A DNA stretch of 42,522 nt from JAPLFM01 sp964650885. GTDB lineage: Bacteria > Bacteroidota > Ignavibacteria > Kapaibacteriales > UBA2268. The DNA is taken from NCBI GenBank assembly GCA_964650885.1, contig CAZYXG010000016.1, positions 1 to 42,522 on the forward strand. The letters are read 5' to 3'. How positions within the stretch are numbered: the first letter of the stretch is position 1; each line of letters begins with the position of its first letter. Under the pieces are notes generated by a model. It worked only from the letters and a program-made list of their open reading frames with translations. It searched no databases and was not told the DNA's origin. Positions 15,105 through 23,900 of the stretch are shown in pieces. The translations under genes were made by a program, and so were the position numbers.

Positions 15105-16147
15105 ATGACAAACTTTGATTTTAATAGAACTATAATTCCTTATGCAAACACATTGTTGCAGCCAGGAAAGATATTGTTATTATATGGACCAAGACAAGTT
15201 GGAAAGACTACTCTTGCTCGAATGATAGCTGAAGCTAATGGAGATGAATACTTATGGTTCAATTGCGATGAAGCAGAAGCAAGACAATCGCTTGAGGGAC
15301 AGAGTGCAAACAAACTGCGTTCTGCTTTTGGCACTTATAAAACCGTAATTTTTGATGAAGCACAGCGATTGCAAGATGTAGGTTTAATTCTTAAAATTGC
15401 GGCAGATACTTTGAAATTCTACTATTCCCTTTGGCTTTAGATGAAATTCATAGAACTCAGCTACAGATGAAAAAGGATTTGCCGCAACGATTAGTATATG
15501 GCAATTACCCTGAAATAGTAACTAAACCAGATTTCGCATATCAAACTTTAAGTGGCATTAAAGAAAGTTACCTTTATAAGGATATCCTTATGTTAGGAGA
15601 TTTAAAGAGACCTGATATGTTAGATAAATTGCTCCAAGCATTAGCTTACCAAATGGGTCAACTTGTTTCTTTGAATGAAATTGCAAATTTATTGAAAATT
15701 TCTAAACATACAGTAGAAAGATATATTGACTTATTAGAAAAATGCTTCATCATTTTTCGATTGAAAGCTTACAGCTCAAATCAAAGAAATGAAATTGCAA
15801 AAATGGATAAAATTTATTTCTATGATGTTGGAATTAGAAATGCATTAATTAATAATTTCAATATAATTGAAAACAGAAATGATGTAGGACAACTTTGGGA
15901 AAACTTCGCAATCTTGGAAAGAATGAAGCAAACCCAAAACAACGGTAAACATAGGCAATATTACTTTTGGAGGAACTACCACAAAAAAGAAGTGGATTTA
16001 GTAGAAGTAGAAAATACTAGATTAAAGTTATTTGAATTCAAATGGAAAGCTGGCTCTAAGCTGAAAAGTTATAGAGTTCCAACTGAATTTACAAATGAAG
16101 AATTCCACATAGTTACTCAAGAAGATTTAGATATACTTTTGAAATGA
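15105..16147 (+). pseudogene. Disrupted AAA ATPase, DUF4143/AAA_14 family
   Basis: The first part (15105-15440) has the Walker A motif YGPRQVGKTTLAR and Walker B VIFDEAQRL. The second (frame opening at 15431) continues FPLALDEIHRTQLQ, LPQRLVYGNYPEIVT, a winged-helix-like region (LLKISKHTVERYIDLLEKC) and the DUF4143 nuclease-like end (NYHKKEVDLVEVE, KLFEFKWKAG). The parts are in different frames, and the usual 35-40 residues between them, including the sensor segment that normally reads like TGSSSFDL, are missing. A deletion near 15410-15430 therefore removed sequence and shifted the frame. Intact members are about 380 residues, often tied to mobile DNA or toxin-antitoxin-like functions. Confidence 0.85.
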
Positions 16148-16184
16148 AGAAGCATTATAATATTAATATATTATAATGCTTCTT
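16147..16184. terminator. Bidirectional terminator between the broken ATPase gene and polA
   Basis: A perfect 17-bp stem (AAGAAGCATTATAATAT and its complement) with the 4-nt loop TAAT lies between the convergent stop codons at 16147 and 16204. It is AT-rich with only short T-runs, but the position supports termination of both transcripts. Confidence 0.75.
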
Positions 16185-16203
16185 ATTAAACTTATTTCTA
16201 TAC

Positions 16204-18993
16204 TTAATGCGCTTCGAACCAATTTTTACCAACTCCTGTTTCTACTAATACTGGTACCCTGCCCAATGGCAATGAACCTTCCATTAGTTCTTTGACTAGC
16301 AGTCTTAGCTCTTCCACTTCTTCAGCTGGAACTTCAAACACAAGCTCATCGTGTACCTGCAACATCATTATTGATTTCATCTTCCTTTGTCGCAATTCAT
16401 TATCAATTGAAATCATTGCAATTTTCATCATATCTGAAGCTGTACCCTGTATAGGCATATTGATTGCAGCTCTTTCAGCTTGTTGTTTCACAGTTCTATT
16501 CGAACTTAATATTTCTGGAAAATATCTTCTGCGACCACAAAGAGTTTCAGCATAGCCATGTTTTGCTGTAAATTCCACTGTCAAATCAATATACTTGCGA
16601 ATGCCAGAATATTTCTCGAAATAAGTGTCAATTATATTCTTTGCTTCGCTGCGAGATATGCTCAACCTTTGGGCTAAACCAAAAGCACCCAAACCATACA
16701 TAATACCAAAATTTACAGTCTTAGCAACTCTTCGCATATCCGAAGTTACTTCTTCTTGTTTCTTGTCATAAAGCACAGCCGCAGTAGCTGCGTGAATATC
16801 CAAACCATTTCTAAATGCTTCTACTAATGTATCATCGTTGCAAATGTGAGCCATGATTCTTAGTTCTATTTGAGAATAATCTGCCGATAATATGACTGAA
16901 TTTGGATTGCCTGAAACAAAAGCCCTGCGAACTTCTTTACCTAATTCTGTTCTTATTGGGATATTCTGCAAATTTGGATCTGTAGAGGAAAGTCGCCCAG
17001 TTGAAGCAACTGTTTGATTATATGTAGTATGAATTCTATTTGTCTTTTTATTTACTAATTTTGGCAATGCATCAATATAAGTTGATTTCAGTTTAACCAA
17101 GCTGCGATATTCCAAAACATTTGCAGCAATTGGAAATGAATAAGACAATTGAGTTAGCACTTCCACATCGGTTGATTGTCCAGTTTTAGTCTGCTTCACA
17201 GGTGGAATCTGCATTTTCTCAAATAATATTTGTCCCAATTGCTTTGGAGAGTCTATATTGAAACTCTGCCCCGCTTCTTCGTATATTTTCTCAGTCAGTT
17301 CCCTTGCAGTAATTTCTATTTTATTTGATATTTCTTTCAATGCTATTGAATCTATTGCAATTCCAGCCGATTCCATTCTTGTCAAAACTTCTACAAGTGG
17401 AAATTCTAAATTTCTTGCAAGTGGAGTTTGTCCAGTTTTTTCTAATTCTGCAATTAATTTATTACGCAGCCTTAAAGCCACATCGGAGTCTTCGCAAGCA
17501 TAGTTTGAAATCTCTTTTGGATCCAAATCTTTCATAGATTTTTGAGTTGATTTTTTCTCGCCAATCAATGACTTAATAGAAATTGGTCTATAATTCAACC
17601 ATTTCTCAGACATATCGTCCATATTATGCTTGCTGTCTGGGTTCAGTACATAGGATGCAAGCATTGAATCGAACTCTATCGGCGAAACTTCAACACCAAA
17701 TCTTTTTAAAATATACGTATCAAATTTACAATTCTGACCGCATTTGCCTATAGCTTGGTCTTCCAATATTGGTTTTAATTTTTCAAGGACATCTTTAATT
17801 GGCAAAGCTTTATAATTTATTACTTCCTGTGGGATAGAAAACAAATCATCTCCTTGCACAGCTCCACCATCAACAGTCGCAATATAATACCCAGTATATT
17901 CTTTTGCCGAAAGTGCTACTCCCACTATCTCACAATTATTTCTATCAAGCGAACTTGTTTCCAAATCGAAAGAAAGTATTTTAAACTGAACTAAATCCTT
18001 AAACATTGAATCGAAGCCACTCCAATCGTCAACCAATTTATAATCGTGCTGCATATCCGAAATGTTATCTACTTTGTTTTCTTCTTCGGCTAACTCACTT
18101 TCCATCGTTAAAGATAGATTGCCAGAGCGTTCTGCCCATTTCACTTTCAAAGTTCTGAAACCCATTTCAGTGAAAAACTCACTAAGCATATTGCCATTTG
18201 GTGATTGCAAATCACAATCCAAATGAGTTTCGTCTATCGGTACATTCAAATCCATCGTAACAAGTTGCTTAGAAAGAAACGCCATTTCCTTATTTGCTAT
18301 AAGTTTTTCTTTGACTGCTTTCTTTTCCACTTTATCTATATTTTCATAAAGTCCTTCCAAGCTTCCATACTCTTGAATCAATGGCTTAGCATACATTTCG
18401 CCTACTCCTTTCACTCCTGGAACATTATCCACCGCATCGCCAATCAGAGCTTGCACATCAACAACTTGGTTTGGTTTCACCCCAAATTTTTCAAATACCT
18501 CTGGGTAATCTACCATTTCCAAATCTGGACCAGTGCGGCTTGGCTTCAAAATCTTAATATGCTCATCAACCAATTGATAGAAATCCTTATCAGAAGTAAC
18601 ACAAAAAACATTAACTCCATGCCCAGCTGCTTGCTTTGCTAAAGTACCAATTATATCGTCTGCTTCATAGCCATGCAGCTCCACTTGGCGGATACCCATA
18701 TAATGCAGTAGCGTTTTAATTCTGCCCAATTGCGGAACTAATTCCTCAGGAAATTCAGCACGATTTGCCTTATATTCGGTATATAACTTATGCCTAAAAG
18801 TTGGCTCCGAAGTATCGAAAACAACAGCAATCTTTTCTGGTTTATGTTTCTCGAGTAAAGTTGTTAGTATGTTAGCAAAAGCAAAAACAGCACCAGTAGG
18901 TTCACCAGTAGCGGAAGTGAGGTTGCTTTTTGCCATAGCATGGTAGGCACGGAAAACAAGCGACATACCATCAATTAAATATAGAGCAGACAT
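16204..18993 (-). CDS. polA: DNA polymerase I
   Basis: The protein of about 929 residues carries all three PolI parts. The 5'-3' nuclease starts SALYLIDGMSLVFRAYHAM and includes YEADDIIGTLAK and SDKDFYQLV. A 3'-5' exonuclease with intact acidic residues follows (SFDLETSSLD, CGQNCKFDTYIL, YACEDSDVAL). The polymerase domain has motif A (LSADYSQIELRIMAH), motif B (RRVAKTVNFGIMYGLG) and motif C (MLQVHDELVFE). It fills gaps and removes primers in replication and repair. An upstream in-frame Met would add 11 residues; I chose the ATG at 18993 because it gives the family N-terminus. Confidence 0.97.
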   Translation of the reverse strand: MSALYLIDGMSLVFRAYHAMAKSNLTSATGEPTGAVFAFANILTTLLEKHKPEKIAVVFDTSEPTFRHKLYTEYKANRAEFPEELVPQLGRIKTLLHYMGIRQVELHGYEADDIIGTLAKQAAGHGVNVFCVTSDKDFYQLVDEHIKILKPSRTGPDLEMVDYPEVFEKFGVKPNQVVDVQALIGDAVDNVPGVKGVGEMYAKPLIQEYGSLEGLYENIDKVEKKAVKEKLIANKEMAFLSKQLVTMDLNVPIDETHLDCDLQSPNGNMLSEFFTEMGFRTLKVKWAERSGNLSLTMESELAEEENKVDNISDMQHDYKLVDDWSGFDSMFKDLVQFKILSFDLETSSLDRNNCEIVGVALSAKEYTGYYIATVDGGAVQGDDLFSIPQEVINYKALPIKDVLEKLKPILEDQAIGKCGQNCKFDTYILKRFGVEVSPIEFDSMLASYVLNPDSKHNMDDMSEKWLNYRPISIKSLIGEKKSTQKSMKDLDPKEISNYACEDSDVALRLRNKLIAELEKTGQTPLARNLEFPLVEVLTRMESAGIAIDSIALKEISNKIEITARELTEKIYEEAGQSFNIDSPKQLGQILFEKMQIPPVKQTKTGQSTDVEVLTQLSYSFPIAANVLEYRSLVKLKSTYIDALPKLVNKKTNRIHTTYNQTVASTGRLSSTDPNLQNIPIRTELGKEVRRAFVSGNPNSVILSADYSQIELRIMAHICNDDTLVEAFRNGLDIHAATAAVLYDKKQEEVTSDMRRVAKTVNFGIMYGLGAFGLAQRLSISRSEAKNIIDTYFEKYSGIRKYIDLTVEFTAKHGYAETLCGRRRYFPEILSSNRTVKQQAERAAINMPIQGTASDMMKIAMISIDNELRQRKMKSIMMLQVHDELVFEVPAEEVEELRLLVKELMEGSLPLGRVPVLVETGVGKNWFEAH

Positions 18994-19117
18994 AAGTTTC
19001 AGTATTTGTGAATATTTGGAAAGCAAAATAAGGAATAAATAACTACTTTTGAAAGAAAAAGGGGTGGGAGATGTTGGGAAATAGCAAACAAATTTTAATT
19101 GTTTTGTATCTTTTTTT

Positions 19118-19125
19118 TATTTTTG
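19118..19125 (+). promoter_or_regulatory. Probable -7 element of the murE promoter
   Basis: TATTTTTG fits the Bacteroidota -7 element TAnnTTTG. No good TTTG lies at the right distance upstream. Transcription would start near 19132, inside the upstream-extended open frame, which supports the murE start at 19157. Confidence 0.45.
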
Positions 19126-19156
19126 TAAATTGGTTTACATCACTTATTTCACAAAA

Positions 19157-20617
19157 ATGAAAACTTTATCCAAACTTACAAAGAAATTACATTCATTAAA
19201 AGTATTTGGCTCTCTTGAGAGTGAAATCTCTTGCATAGTCTATGATTCCCGAAAAATAGTAGCTGATTGCCTTTTCGTAGCCATAAAAGGTGACAATTTC
19301 GATGGACATAGCTACATTGCCAAAGCTATTGAATTGGGTTCTATTGCTATAGTTTGCGAAGTGCTACCCTCTAATTATGCTGATTTTACCAATGTTGCGT
19401 TCATTCAAGTAGAGGACTCTCGTTTGGCATTGGGCGAGCTTGCCAATGCATTCTATGACTTCCCCGCTGAGCATTTGCAAGTGATTGGAATTACAGGCAC
19501 TAATGGGAAAACTACTTGCACATTCTTAGCAAAAGCTATTTGGGACGCGGCTGGCAAGAGTATTGCAATAATTGGAACTACTGGTATTTACATTGCAGAT
19601 AGATTTATTGAAGCTACCCATACTACTCCCGAATCACTTGAGCTATTTGAATTGCTCGATGAAATTCGCAAATCAGGAATTGAGACTGTTGTGATGGAAG
19701 TTTCATCGCATTCTTTGGTGCTGAAGCGAGTGGCAGCAATTAAGTTTGCAGGGGCTATATTCACTAATCTTTCACACGACCATCTGGATTTCCATAAAAC
19801 TATGGCAGAATATGCTAAAGCTAAGAAAATACTTTTCGATATGCTACAAATTGGTGCAATCGCTGTTGTTAATTCCGATGACAGCTATGCTGAACTAATG
19901 CTAAATGACACACAGGCTGAGAAATTTTCAATTGGCTTTAGCTCAATTAAAGGTAATATTGCATGCCGAAACATTTTGTTAAGCAAAGAATCCACTTCAT
20001 TTTCAATTGAAGAAAATGGTAACATTTATAATTTATCTACTAAGTTAATTGGCAGATTTAATGTTGAGAATACTGCACTGGTGGCTGTTCTTGCATTGAA
20101 ATTAGGAATTGAGTTTTCGCATATAGCCCAAGGACTTGCCCAAACAATAGGTGCCCCTGGCAGAATGGAACGATACATTCTTTCTAATAAAGCAGTGGCA
20201 GTGGTGGATTATGCCCACACTCCAGATGCCTTAGAAAAAGCATTGACAACTTGCAAGGATTTGCTTGATTCAGAAGGTAAATTGTTCGTAGTGTTTGGCT
20301 GCGGTGGCGATAGAGATAAATCCAAACGACCAGAAATGGCTCGTATAGCTACAAGTTTGGCAGATTTCACAATCATTACTAGTGATAACCCTCGCACCGA
20401 AGACCCCGCCCAAATTATTAAAGATGTGGAAGAGGGTGCTTGCAACAATAACTATTCTTCTAAAATTGATAGAAAAGAGGCTATCGAATTTGCAATTGCC
20501 AAAACTACTATTGGCGATATACTTTTAATAGCTGGAAAAGGACACGAAGACTATCAAGTGATAGGTACGAAGAAAATTCATTTTAGCGATAGTGAACTTG
20601 TCAGAAAATATATTTAA
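19157..20617 (+). CDS. murE: UDP-MurNAc-tripeptide synthetase (meso-DAP-adding)
   Basis: MurE joins meso-diaminopimelate to UDP-MurNAc-L-Ala-D-Glu in the cytoplasm. The protein of about 486 residues has the N-terminal UDP-binding domain (CIVYDSRKIVADCLFVAIKG), the ATP loop VIGITGTNGKTTCTFL, TTPESLELFELLDE, EVSSHSLVLKRV, the carbamylated-Lys region SHDHLDFHKTMAEYAKAKK, and the DNPR motif (ITSDNPRTEDPAQII) that marks specificity for meso-DAP rather than lysine. It is normally part of the dcw cluster, but here it stands alone, about 17 kb from mraZ-rsmH. An upstream Met (19130) is rejected because the MKTLSKL start fits better. Confidence 0.96.
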   Translation: MKTLSKLTKKLHSLKVFGSLESEISCIVYDSRKIVADCLFVAIKGDNFDGHSYIAKAIELGSIAIVCEVLPSNYADFTNVAFIQVEDSRLALGELANAFYDFPAEHLQVIGITGTNGKTTCTFLAKAIWDAAGKSIAIIGTTGIYIADRFIEATHTTPESLELFELLDEIRKSGIETVVMEVSSHSLVLKRVAAIKFAGAIFTNLSHDHLDFHKTMAEYAKAKKILFDMLQIGAIAVVNSDDSYAELMLNDTQAEKFSIGFSSIKGNIACRNILLSKESTSFSIEENGNIYNLSTKLIGRFNVENTALVAVLALKLGIEFSHIAQGLAQTIGAPGRMERYILSNKAVAVVDYAHTPDALEKALTTCKDLLDSEGKLFVVFGCGGDRDKSKRPEMARIATSLADFTIITSDNPRTEDPAQIIKDVEEGACNNNYSSKIDRKEAIEFAIAKTTIGDILLIAGKGHEDYQVIGTKKIHFSDSELVRKYI

Positions 20618-20656
20618 TTAATTTTTCAAATTAAAATAAATCTTTTTAATGTCGTC

Positions 20657-20672
20657 AGTTGTTTAAACAACT
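20657..20672. repeat. 16-bp perfect palindrome
   Basis: AGTTGTTTAAACAACT is a perfect palindrome 40 nt after the murE stop, in the 375-nt region before the multi-PAS kinase gene. No T-run follows, so it looks more like a protein-binding site than a terminator. Confidence 0.55.
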
Positions 20673-20884
20673 ATGGCCATCGAAATTTACAAAAAGTTCT
20701 TTGCCATAACAAATTTCTTATTTTTGTTTTAAGTGTAAGTTTTTTGCAAATTGCAATTTCCACAATATTAGCTCGGCTTTTATTGATTTGTATAATTATT
20801 ACTTTTCTTTCTATAATTATCAATAAACATTTATTTTTTAGAGATTTATGATTAAATTGCAAAAAATAGAAAAAATAAGCATAG

Positions 20885-20922
20885 AATATTGAAATTTATA
20901 TTCAAAACATAATTTCAATATT
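20885..20922. repeat. 12-bp inverted repeat just upstream of the kinase promoter
   Basis: AATATTGAAATT (20885-20896) and AATTTCAATATT (20911-20922) are perfect complements separated by 14 nt. The right arm ends 5 nt before the -33 element at 20928, a classic place for an activator site or upstream operator. Confidence 0.6.
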
Positions 20923-20927
20923 TTTCA

Positions 20928-20959
20928 TTTGGTTACGTGATTTTCTTAATGTAATTTTG
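20928..20959 (+). promoter_or_regulatory. Bacteroidota-type promoter of the multi-PAS kinase gene
   Basis: TTTG (20928-20931), a 20-nt spacer and TAATTTTG (20952-20959) match the TTTG/TAnnTTTG consensus exactly. The predicted start is near 20966, about 27 nt before the ATG. Confidence 0.72.
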
Positions 20960-20963
20960 TAGA

Positions 20964-20975
20964 ATGAGTACTCAT
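20964..20975. promoter_or_regulatory. 12-bp palindrome over the predicted transcription start
   Basis: ATGAGTACTCAT is a perfect palindrome covering the expected +1 of the kinase promoter, a typical repressor position. No regulator is assigned. Confidence 0.5.
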
Positions 20976-20992
20976 AATTTCGATATTAGCAA

Positions 20993-23900
20993 ATGAAATC
21001 AATAAGTACAAATCCAAACAAATTGGAAGCATTACTTACAGAAAAGCAAAATGAAATTGATTCTTTGAAAAAAGAGTTGGAATTATTGCGTTTGGGAGCT
21101 GATTTCACTGCTTTAAAAAGTGAACTGGAATTTGATGTAAGTTCTTATCAAAGTTTACTTTTTGAAAATACAGATGATTTAATGTATTTGCTAAGTGCAA
21201 TGCCGAACAATCAATTTAGATTTGTTGGTGCAAATCAATCTTATCTAAAAAGTATTGGCAAAGATAGAACTACTCTATTGAACAAAGACATACTAGATGT
21301 ATTTGATTCAGCAAAAATTAATGCGATTTTAGACAAATTCAATCTTGCAGTAGAATCCAAAAAACAATTAGTATTTGAAGAAAATATTGAATTAAAAGGC
21401 AAGCTGCTACTTACCGAGATTACTCTTACCCCAATCTTGAACGATAAAAAAGAAGTACTACTTCTGCTAGTTTTGGCAAAAGAAGTAAAGAGTGTGAATC
21501 TCATAGCATTTCATTCTCAAAAGTCTGAAACAAAGTATAGATTGCTATTTGAGCAAGTAATTGATGCTATAATTATTTTCGAGCCAAACACTGAACAGGT
21601 TTTAGAAGTCAACAATAAAGCTTGTGAAATTTATGGTTTTACCAAAGAAGAATTTCTACAACTTAGTTTAAAAAAATTAACTAAAAATATTGAGTTTGGT
21701 GAAGAACACATCAAAGAAACAGTTTCAAAAAATGAATTTATCAATTTTGAAACTGTTCAATTCAATAAAAACAAAAAAGAATTAACCTTACTGGTAAGTG
21801 CTTCTGTAATTGAATATAATGGTAGAAAAGCAATACTTTCAATAAATAGAGACATAACCGAACTAAAGCAAAAAGAAACCCAAATCAATGAAGCACAGAC
21901 TAGAATTGTAAATATTACCAATAACTTCCCTAATGCCTCAATTTTTCAGTATTTAGTTGACTCAAACAACAATATAGCTGAAGTTACATTTATGAGTGCT
22001 GGCGCTAAAGATTTATTTGGTCATTCTCCAGAAGAGATTATTAATGATCCCAACATATCATACCAATCTATTCATTCATTGGATTTGGCGGGTTTTCTAG
22101 AGGAATTAGCATTTGCTAGAGTTTATGAAAAAGACTTTGAATATACGTATCGCATAAAAGTAAATGGGAAAGTCAAATGGGCTCACACAAGATCTCAGCA
22201 GAAAAAACTTTCTAATGGACTTATTCAATGGGACGGCTTGACAATTGACGTTACTAACAATAAGTTAAATGAAATTAAACTTATTGAAAGTCAAAGATTC
22301 TTAAACTCTTTAATAAACAATCTTCCTGGCTTTGCATACAGATTAAAAAATGACAATCATGAAACACCTGAATTAATTAGCGATGGCATAAAAAAAGTTA
22401 CTGGCTATGAACCATTAACTTTCCTAGAGAATCCAGAATTTTTTGCTAGCATTTTACATCAGGACGACAAACATAAAGTGTTTGAATCACGTAGAAATGC
22501 AGTAAAAGCTAAAAATTCCTACGATAATGAATATCGAATAGTCTCAAAAGATAAAAGAATAAAATGGGTTTGGGATAGAGGTGAATGTGTTTTAAATGAA
22601 AAAGGCGAAATTGTAGCATTCGAAGGATTTGTGACGGATATCTCCGAATCAAAAATAAACGAACAAATTATTATTGAGAAATCAAAAGAAATTCAAAAAC
22701 AAAAATCATTTTATAATAATATTATTGAAAATCTTCCAGTTGCCGTATTTATTAAAGATGCTAAAAATGACTTGCGATTTACTTTATGGAATAAAAAAGC
22801 TGAAGAAATTTATGGTTTGGATAAAAACGATATTTTAGGGAAAAATGCCTTTGATCTTTGGGGAAAAGAAAAAGCAGATAGGTATTACTTAGAAGATTTA
22901 GAAGTGTCCAAACACAATATAATCTTAAATTTGCCAGATAACTTTGTGGAATTAAAATCTGGTAATTCAATTTATTTGAACTCAAAGAAAGTTCCAATTT
23001 TGAATAACATCAGCGGAGAAGTTGATTTCATTTTATGTGTTTCCGAAGATGTGACATTTAATAGAAAACAAGCTGATGCAATAAAAGAAAATGAAGCAGT
23101 GCTGAACACTCTATTTGCCAGTGCTCCTATTCCTATGTTCCTTTCTAGTGCAATTAGCGGTAAGATCGTGATGGCAAATAAAGAACTTGGGAAATTATTA
23201 AATATTCCAGTTGAAGAGCTAATTGGCAATGCAACACCAAATTTTTATGTTAATCCAGAAAACAGAAAAACACTACTTGAAAAAGTATTAAATGAAATAA
23301 AAGTATATAACTATGATTTGCAAATCCATGATTTAAAAGGTAATGTATTAGATATAGTTATTTCAAGCGAACTAATTGAAATCAACAATGAGAAAATGAT
23401 ATTCTCTGGTTTCCTTGATGTTTCTGGCACTAAGAAACAGAATAAATTATTGAAAGAATCTTTATCACTCATTCAAGCTACTCTCAATTCCACTGCCGAT
23501 GGAATTTTGGTAGTAGATTTGGAAGGGAATGTAACTTTATATAATGATAGAGTATTGGAAATATGGGGAGCAAATCAAGAAAACTTATTGATTATTAAAG
23601 ATAATAAACTTGATAGAGCAGCTATTCTTTCTAAAGTAAAAGATAAAGCTGAATATTCAAAAAAATCATTAGAAATTATTGGGAATTTAAATTCTGTCAC
23701 TTTTGATAGGTTTGAATTAATTGATGGAAAAGTAATAGAAAGATATACTATTCCTCAAGTGATTGATAATAATATAGTTGGAAGGGTTTCAAGTTTCAGA
23801 GATATCACCGAGCAAGTTAATATTTTGAAAGAACTGCAACTTTCGAAAGAGCAACTTGAAGATACAAATAATTTGGCAAAAGTTGGCGGCTGGGAATTAG

